The notes beneath the pieces were generated by a model. The model was not told where the DNA came from, ran no database searches, and saw nothing but the letters and a program-made list of their open reading frames with translations. From Aquatica leii (taxonomy: Eukaryota > Arthropoda > Insecta > Coleoptera > Lampyridae), in NCBI GenBank assembly GCA_035610365.1, contig CM069432.1, forward strand, positions 187,597,027-187,661,026: 64,000 nt of DNA, written 5' to 3'. This document shows, piece by piece, positions 57,388-64,000 of this stretch. How positions within the stretch are numbered: position 1 is the stretch's first letter; each line of letters starts with the position of its first letter. The position numbers and the translations under genes are program-made.

Positions 57388-59690
57388 TTTAGTTGTGTTA
57401 TATTTTGTGATATTGTTAAATATACATATAGGTAAAAATTTTGAATATTTTAAACGCGACATAAGTACATAAGGTTGTTTTTTTACATCTGCCCAATTGC
57501 CACCCAAACTTATTCGCTGATGGCAGCTTTCCTGTCCAAACGCGTTCGAATATTTAATCTTTTGTGTGGTTTCAGGTGTTGATGAGCGTTGGTCTTATAC
57601 CACCTAAAGCTCGGACCGTATTCTCAAGAAGTGACTTTCAAAAGCGTGCATGCTTTTTACATTAGATTCCAATGTAAACTGAACATACGCATTTGAAAGT
57701 CACTTGTCGATAATAGCTTTTTTGGTTCAGAAGATTCAAACATTCTAAGAATAATCCTAACTAATCGACAATAGTCAAAGTTTTTGTAAAAGTTCTAAGA
57801 ATGATCCTAATGGGTACCCGAAATATTCTAAGAGTAATCCCAACGGATATTCTCTATAATTCTGTGAACGTTCTAATAATAATCCTGGTAGATACACAGA
57901 ATATTCTGTGTATGGTACTATAAATGTTCCAAGAATATTCGTGTTGCATAAATAGAATATGCTCAGAATATTGTAAGAATAATCTTTGTATATTTAACAG
58001 AATATTCTAAAAATGTTCTGTGGGCGGACATACAGATTTCCTATGAATATTCTGTGTATGTCTAATATATTTATAGCTAGTTCTGAGAATATATAAATAT
58101 TCGACTAGGAATATTCCCAGAATATTTTTAGAATATAAATGTGCTATCTGGGAATGTTGTTCTGTACCGATATTCTTTTCAGTATGGTGGCCGGTTCTAG
58201 TACTGTTCACAAGTGAAAATGTTTTTGGGTGCAGGAATATCCTTAAGACAAAAAATCTTAAGCTCTTTATCCTTCCCCAGACGCGAATTTGATAACGCTC
58301 AGGATGACTTGTTAGTCGCACGATCAACCCTTATCCCGAATTCCCTCAAGCCATCCTTAGACTGGTGCTGATGTAAATGTATTGTAGCGGGTAATAATAA
58401 AAAAGTCAGTTAAAATAATACCAATATTTGTACGTTTATTTAAGAACAAAAATAAAGAACTTATGCGTTTAAACACAACAGTACTTACTTACCTAAACTC
58501 GACCGGCGTACACACCTGCCGCGTTGAGAGTTCACTTAACGACGATGAAACACGTCACAGGTCGGACATGCTTGTTATGATTTTGTGCGGTTTATTTAAA
58601 ATTTCAATATAAGATCTCACACTATAGAGACTTTTTGCAAAGAGAAACCAGAGCCTTTATTAAAAATAGTTTCTTTAGTTTTGCAAATTTATGCATGGTA
58701 ATTAAGGTTTATTATTTTGAAAGCAGCGATGGCAAAGTAGGAGTTCAGTTTCGTTATATAACATTGCATGTTTATTTATAGTCACTTTAGTTTATTACAT
58801 TTTTAGTTAAATAACACGTTTGATTTTCGTTTTAGCTGTCGCTGTTTGATTAATACTCTGCTCTTCTGTATTTTACCTCATCTATATCCTTTCCTTGCCG
58901 ACTTGGTATTAAACTATAAACGCGGATAAGCCGTAAGGCAGCTGTCTCGCGAAACCACGTGATTTCATAGGACGCACAAATACTTAGCCCATCATACTCG
59001 TCTTGTGAGACTATCGTATCTACTTGCAACATTTTTTTACTTAACTTATCCTTCTTGTGGAGAACTTATACCAAGCAAGTTCGGGTGGTATGGTGGATCC
59101 ACTGGGTGCATTCCTGAAAACGCGGAGAAATCTGCTTCTTATCCAATTCGTCAATCCGTCCGAGTATCAAAGTTTATATAACTGCGCTTTCTTAAGACTA
59201 ATAATGTTCTGAGGTAACTCTTTTAGTATGATTGTAAGAGCAATTCCCGTCAGAGTGTCCTTAAATGTCTTTTTTGGGTTCCTTTAACCTCCCAGCTTCG
59301 CTTTGTCGATCGTATTGACGTCGGTGTGCTACTGCTGAAAAGCTTTTGCGTCTCTGTTATTCCGGTAGTTGGTACAATTGCTTGCGCCTTCTGCTGCCGT
59401 TGTTGCGTTTTGACGTGCTCGCTTTTTCTTCCTGTGTACGTGGGTTTTGCTCTCTGCCGTTGGAACGAAAACAGTTGTCTGAGCCCCCGATTCTTTTTGT
59501 TTTTTTAGCTTTTAGCCTGCGAAAGCTTTGTAGGTTTTTTGGGTTCGCGTTCAGCATCAGCTAATATTTTTGGGTTCTGCTCAGAGATTTCATATATGTC
59601 CCACAAGTACGGAGGAAATGAAGTTCGCCGTGCGCAGTGTCCCCATACGCACGGATGGCTATATACAACGAGGTTTGGTTGGTGCACCGA

Positions 59691-60142
59691 GGTTGAAACC
59701 AGTGACGACTGGTCTTCTATCTCGTATTACATGCTACATTACATACGTATTGCATTTCTAGTTTTTTATTTAGTTAGGTATACATTAACATTTTTTTGCA
59801 TTTTTTATTGTAATAAGGGCAATAACAACTGTAATTCACTAATATCAGTTTTCATACACGTGTAAAAGTTATTAGTCAATAGCATTAATTAAATTTAGAA
59901 ACAATTTACTGATTCGACTATTTAAGTGTAATAAATTTTACCTTTAAAAACAAATACAATTTTATAATGGATGTTATCGGAAATAATTGTTAACATAGGT
60001 ACAATAGGTAGATAAAACTTCTACAAATATTTGGCTTGATAATAAATGACTCAAAATTTCTTTGAAATAGATTTGAGTAATAAAATTAATAATTAATTAT
60101 AAAAATGTTATGGACGTTAATGGAACTAGACAAGCACTAGTT
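59691..60142. other. Intergenic stretch, nothing recognised
   Basis: AT-rich. A frame at 59539-59865 looks like chance overlap with the LINE remnant. No other feature. Confidence 0.4.
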
Positions 60143-60151
60143 AACTACTCC

Positions 60152-61251
60152 CAAGAATACTAAATGAATAGGATTGCTCAATCGCTCGATTTATTCTGCC
60201 GAGATCATGTGACGCGCTGACGTCACGCGTAGACCTCGCTCTCGATACTTCTATTACAATCTGTACTAAGATGCACGTTAAAATGCTTCTAAATATTTTA
60301 TTTGAATAAATTTGACAACTTTTGATTTAATAAGTAATGGCAATAGTGTTCATAATCGAAATATTTTTTTATTAATTAGTTTTGTTGATTTTTTTATGAT
60401 TTATAATTTTTTAAAGGTAAAAAATTACATTTAATCGTAATCAAGCTGAAATTAATCTGCTGTTTAAATTATCTTCACTTGAACGGAAAGAAAATTAATC
60501 TCATTTGCTGTTTGATGCATTCATTTTTAAATTGAACTATAGAAAAATTACTATTAATTTTATAATTTACGGACAAAATAAAATGTGCTATTAATGGTTA
60601 AATAAATGTATTCAAATTAAAGTTTGATAAAATAAATAAAAAATAACAACACACTACAAATTTATTTTGAAATTTAATTTTCTTCGTTTTATTCTTTTTT
60701 TATCGGTTTCTTGAGCTTCTTTTTTCACTAAGCTTTATATTTTGATAGTTCATTCTGATAATAGTAATGTTTCCTTTTTTCTTAATTTTAATTTTCAATT
60801 TTTTCATTTTATAAATCTCGTAGAACAAATTATGCTAGCCTAATGCATTAATTTTTAATCGTAATGGACACTAAATCGGGGCCTTTTGGGAACTTGTGGT
60901 ATGTAAGGTTTTTATTTTTGGTTGCAATCAGGTTGTTATCGCAACCAAATACAGTGCACCTTCTAATATAATGTAAATAAGTTTAAATTTTAAATTAAAC
61001 CTGATAATAATTAGAAATTCTTACAAGCAACTTGTAGGCACGTATTTGAACGAGTAAAATACCAACAAATGTAATAATTGTTATTTAAAAAATCGCAAAA
61101 CAGTTATATTTAAAGTGTATTTAAGCATTATTTGTAAGCAGCGAGCCGATATGTGGTCTACGGCTGACGTCACGCATGAAGATTTACTGGAATGGGGCGG
61201 CTTACATTGGGAGAATACGAATCGAGCAATCCTATTCATTTAGTATCCTTG
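60152..61251. mobile_element. MITE with 28-bp TIR and 9-bp target duplication (Mutator-like)
   Basis: CAAGAATACTAAATGAATAG..GCTC (60152-60179) is mirrored by 61224-61251 with one mismatch. The 9 bases AACTACTCC flank both sides (60143-60151 and 61252-61260). Nine-base duplications are typical of the MuDR superfamily. Both subterminal regions also carry TGACGTCACGC near GTAGACC. 1100 bp, no transposase. Confidence 0.75.
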
Positions 61252-61260
61252 AACTACTCC

Positions 61261-61824
61261 TTTGGTGTTTTTTATAAGCTCCATCCTAAAATGGCGTTGT
61301 GCGCAATGAAATGCGCGAAGTACAGTTGCCGCCAACGAGAGTTAGTCTGCTGATTGTTATTGATGCTGTGCTATTGGAATTTGTACGAATTTTAATCTAA
61401 AAATTAAGACATGAATGAAAAGTACTAAATGGGCACAAACAGAACAAAATTGTAAACAATAGACAAAAAAATAAAAACACACTAAAAACACACAAAAAAA
61501 TCGTTTTGTCTAACGTTTCTCTCATTAGTAATATGTAATTGTAAAAACAATTCTATTTGATCGTACTAATAAAAATTAAAACTAATTAACGCATCCTATC
61601 TTATTTTAAAAATAAATATATCAAGAAAATTTTGAAATTCCAAAGCATTTTATTTGTCAAAAAGAAATACTTGCAGTTACTTTCACTGAAACTGCAAAAA
61701 TGCGATAAATAGAAAATGAGTTTTGTTAAACAAGCCGGAATCTGATCTAAAAATTGTATTACGCGAATTTAATACGCGGGTGCGTGTAGAAAATCATTTT
61801 ATACGTGTAAATGCGTATTACTGG
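61261..61824. other. Intergenic stretch, nothing recognised
   Basis: AT-rich, no exon seen. Confidence 0.5.
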
Positions 61825-63553
61825 CAGTGTTGTGCATTATCTAGATGAAATGATATAGATAATTCATCTAGATAATTTTTGATCATCTTTTTCCTTATTT
61901 AGATAAAAGTATTAAACATTATCTAGATGATCTTTCGGTTATCTATCATGAAATTATCTAGACGATTTTTTAAAAGTAACATACATTTTTTGTTTAGATC
62001 TGTTGTTTTGTGATTTTTATATTTACAAACATAATATTGTTTGTAATGTCTGTGGTAATGTAATACGGTCCAGATGGCTAAAACCTGATAATTAATCGCC
62101 GTAGATGCTTCGCATTTTTGCAGCTCTTCTGCTGACGAACACTAGACTCACATGACCTTGAGCGTAAAACATGCAATACGAGATATAAACAGTTGAAAGT
62201 GACAAACCTCGATACACGTGATTTAAAGTTCTTTTAGAAGACTATTTAAGTCAGGGGTTTCCAACTTATGAATGACCGAGGGCCGACATTAGATTCATGG
62301 AGTAAATAAGGGGCCGCATCCGCACAGGTATATATTTATATAGCTACTATTAAATATTGAAGAGCGGTAGTAGTTACTTTTTATAATATGGTTTTACTTA
62401 TTATTTTTGATCGGGCGGTGCTAATGAAAGCCGCGGGCCGCATGCGGCCCGCGTGTTGGAAATCCCTGATTTAAGTCATGGAGCTTTTAGCTTACTCTTT
62501 AAATCAACTTGTTGAGTAAGTAATATTAACGTTAAATTAAAGTCGCAATAAGATCCTAATGTAGACCGCGTAGAATAAAAACGCTCCTATATAAATCTAA
62601 GATGTAAATTATCATATGAGTACAATTACGTCAATTACTGACAACCTGTCAAATATAATTAACAAAACTGCAAAGCAAAAATGCTTTTTTTGCATTTGGA
62701 TTTGTTGCACTTACAATTACAAAAAGTACCGAGCAAATAACCTAATTTTTTTAGAAGGAACAAAACTGCTTGCGTTTTTTTAAAAGACAAAAGCTAATTC
62801 TTTAAGTGATCGCTGATGTAAGCTGCTCAAAATTTAAAATACAATAAATTTTTGAGGATTAGTTGGCATTTTGTGAAAAATTTGCTTAAAATATCGAACT
62901 ACAAATGATAACTTAAATTTAAAAAGAAAACGCAATAATTCAGTGAGTGTGATTAACGGCTAGGAGCGATAATTTTTATAATTTTTTAGGTTCAAACTGA
63001 TGTCGATATCAAAGCCAGATTTTTCCTAACTGTTACAAAGGAAAACTAATTAAGTTTACTAGACACTTCTCCATTTGTAAAGAAAGTTATTGATTAAACA
63101 TATCAATTTCGGCGCTAATTGAAAGACTTTGTAGTCCTGATTCCTGATAGTGTAAGTTTTGCTTAGCAAAGAAAATTTTGAAAGGACCATATTGTATCAA
63201 GAAATTTGTTTTATATTTTACAATGGTAGGTCATTAAATCAATAAAATTTCTGTCATGTTTTTTTTCGATTTTTATTTTTTTTTAATCTGTCTAAGTTTT
63301 TTAATTAGTTAATTTAATAAACAATGAATTGGTATTGATGATGATGATAATTAAATGGTAACAATTAATTATTACCTGTTTGTACCTATTTCTTAGAATC
63401 ATCTATCGTATTATCTAAGTAAATTAGAGATTATCTTATCTATTATCTAGATAAATTCTTCAACTTTTATCTAAATCGTTATCTAGGTAAAAAAATTGGA
63501 AATTATCTATTATTTCATCTACATAAAAATTTAATTATCTATGCACAACACTG
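61825..63553. mobile_element. hAT-like non-autonomous element with TATCTAGATAA-rich ends
   Basis: Ends CAGTGTTGTGCAT (61825-61837) and ATGCACAACACTG (63541-63553). Within 200 bp of each end there are many TTATCTAGATAA-like motifs, as expected for transposase-binding subterminal repeats. No transposase frame. The flanking 8 bases do not match each other, so the target duplication has decayed or the ends recombined. It contains a younger insertion at 62252-62468. Confidence 0.65.
62252..62468. mobile_element. Young hAT MITE with perfect 8-bp target duplication
   Basis: CAGGGGTTTCCAAC at the left is mirrored imperfectly by GTTGGAAATCCCTG at the right. Subterminal GGGCCG / CGGCCC match. Flanks 62244-62251 and 62469-62476 are both ATTTAAGT. 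217 bp. Inserted in the larger hAT-like element, so it is later. Confidence 0.85.
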
Positions 63554-63559
63554 GACTGA

Positions 63560-63815
63560 TCACTGGGTCTCTGATACATGAAGAATACCGTATGGTATCA
63601 TGGCCGGTATAAGAACGGGTCCATTTGAATCAACTTTTGCAGGTTTCGCAGAACTGAAAAGTATAATAATAGTAAAATAGAATGCCATTAGTGATAATAA
63701 GAACAACGAAGTCAAAATCAAAGCTAAGGTTACAATTAGAGATGAGCAAACACCAAAGGGCATAACCGTTGACAACGCATTGGATATCTCTTTTTGATCG
63801 CCAAGCTGATATCTT
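63560..63815 (-). CDS. Candidate terminal exon of an unknown membrane protein
   Basis: After a TTAAATAG acceptor-like site (minus strand) an open stretch reads ERYQLGDQKEISNALSTVMP, then one strong hydrophobic helix (SLIVTLALILTSLFLLSLMA) and ends SNGPVLIPAMIPYGILHV with SETQ and stop. I do not recognise the protein. It has no clear start codon, so if real it is the 3' exon of a gene that extends beyond the window edge. Confidence 0.3.
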
Positions 63816-64000
63816 TCTATTTAACGCATCAGTTGCAATAGTACTAAATAAACAGTTTTGGACATAACAGATTTCTAACAGTTAATAATCTATTTACAGA
63901 ACGATAATTGACTAAACAAACTGGGATAAAACAAGTCTTGACGACAAGACAGTTTGCAGTAAACAACCATTATCTATTAGATTTGACGTCTAGATATTTC

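Larger units (their letters stand above)
56530..58152. mobile_element. DNA element with CCCAGATAGCACA ends and arrays of GAATATTC palindromes
   Basis: The terminal repeat CCCAGATAGCACA at 56530-56542 is mirrored by TGTGCTATCTGGG at 58140-58152. Just inside both ends (56550-56820 and 57720-58140) there are many degenerate copies of AAGAATATTC-type palindromes. The middle holds a GC-rich block and a small spliced gene (57122-57387). No target duplication was identified. Superfamily unknown. Confidence 0.65.
55871..59690 (-). mobile_element. Upstream part of the same LINE, degenerate, split by an inserted element
   Basis: Short minus-strand frames at 58850-59032 and 59357-59687 are basic and Lys/Arg/Ser-rich, consistent with a decayed ORF1 (gag-like) and the start of ORF2, but I cannot name motifs. 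The LINE is interrupted by the element at 56530-58152. Boundaries are approximate, and the link between the parts is inferred from strand and position. Confidence 0.35.

Noticed and set aside
58383..58720. Possible solo LTR beginning TGTAGCGGGT
   Set aside because: A TG start was noticed but no matching CA end, target duplication or second copy could be found.
59539..59865. 108-codon plus-strand frame
   Set aside because: Overlaps the decayed LINE on the other strand and has no recognisable domain. Likely chance.
1..64000. CRISPR array, rRNA or bacterial operon
   Set aside because: No regularly spaced direct repeats, no rRNA landmarks and all firm genes are spliced, so none of these is present.

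Overview
The window is a very AT-rich piece of an animal nuclear genome, almost certainly from an arthropod and most likely an insect. The evidence is spliced genes with GT-AG introns, two genes of the otopetrin (OtopL-type) proton-channel family, and a heavy load of insect-type transposable elements (hAT, Harbinger, Tc1/mariner, CACTA-like, Mutator-like, Penelope-like, Gypsy and R1/jockey-like LINE remnants). I see no bacterial operon, CRISPR array, rRNA gene or intact tRNA gene. The species cannot be fixed from the sequence alone.

Two real genes can be assembled exon by exon, both on the + strand and in the same order. Gene 1 (3373-22035) has seven coding exons and encodes a ~750-residue otopetrin with 12 predicted membrane helices. 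Its first intron is 12 kb long and packed with nested transposons. Gene 2 (44342-49494) has eleven core coding exons and encodes an ~885-residue paralogue. They share intron phases before TM1 and on both sides of the 161-nt exon that carries TM3-TM4, so they look like an old tandem duplication. The TM5-to-TM12 half is one exon in gene 1 and seven exons in gene 2. Gene 2 also has a very long Thr-rich, sequon-rich extracellular loop between TM5 and TM6, a Lys/Glu-rich cytoplasmic linker, a 66-nt in-phase candidate cassette exon (45917-45982), and a candidate alternative 5' end (40387-40539 and 40599-40729) that joins in phase to its TM1 exon. A tiny ATG-containing candidate first exon also lies near 30.85 kb.

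Layout: 0-3.2 kb holds a hAT/ZMYM-like relic and AT-rich DNA. 3.4-22 kb is gene 1, with a hAT composite, a Harbinger relic and a 4.6-kb CACTA-like element (itself carrying a decayed SAM-like gene and a hAT insertion) in intron 1. 22-40 kb is intergenic DNA with Gypsy, Penelope-like, mariner and several inverted-repeat elements. 40.4-49.5 kb is gene 2 with its alternative start. 49.5-64 kb is transposon-rich: a Penelope relic split by a hAT insertion, a minus-strand LINE split by a 1.6-kb TIR element that carries its own small two-exon gene, a MITE with a 9-bp target duplication, and a hAT-type element with another hAT inserted in it.

Both channels should sit in membranes and pass protons. Their different cytoplasmic and extracellular additions are the main functional contrast. 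I found no multi-gene novel system. The best candidates for something undescribed are the alternative and cassette exons and mucin-like loop of gene 2, the small gene inside the 56.5-58.2 kb element, the SAM-like gene inside the 9.4-14.0 kb element, and a hammerhead-like ribozyme core at 28.37-28.40 kb.
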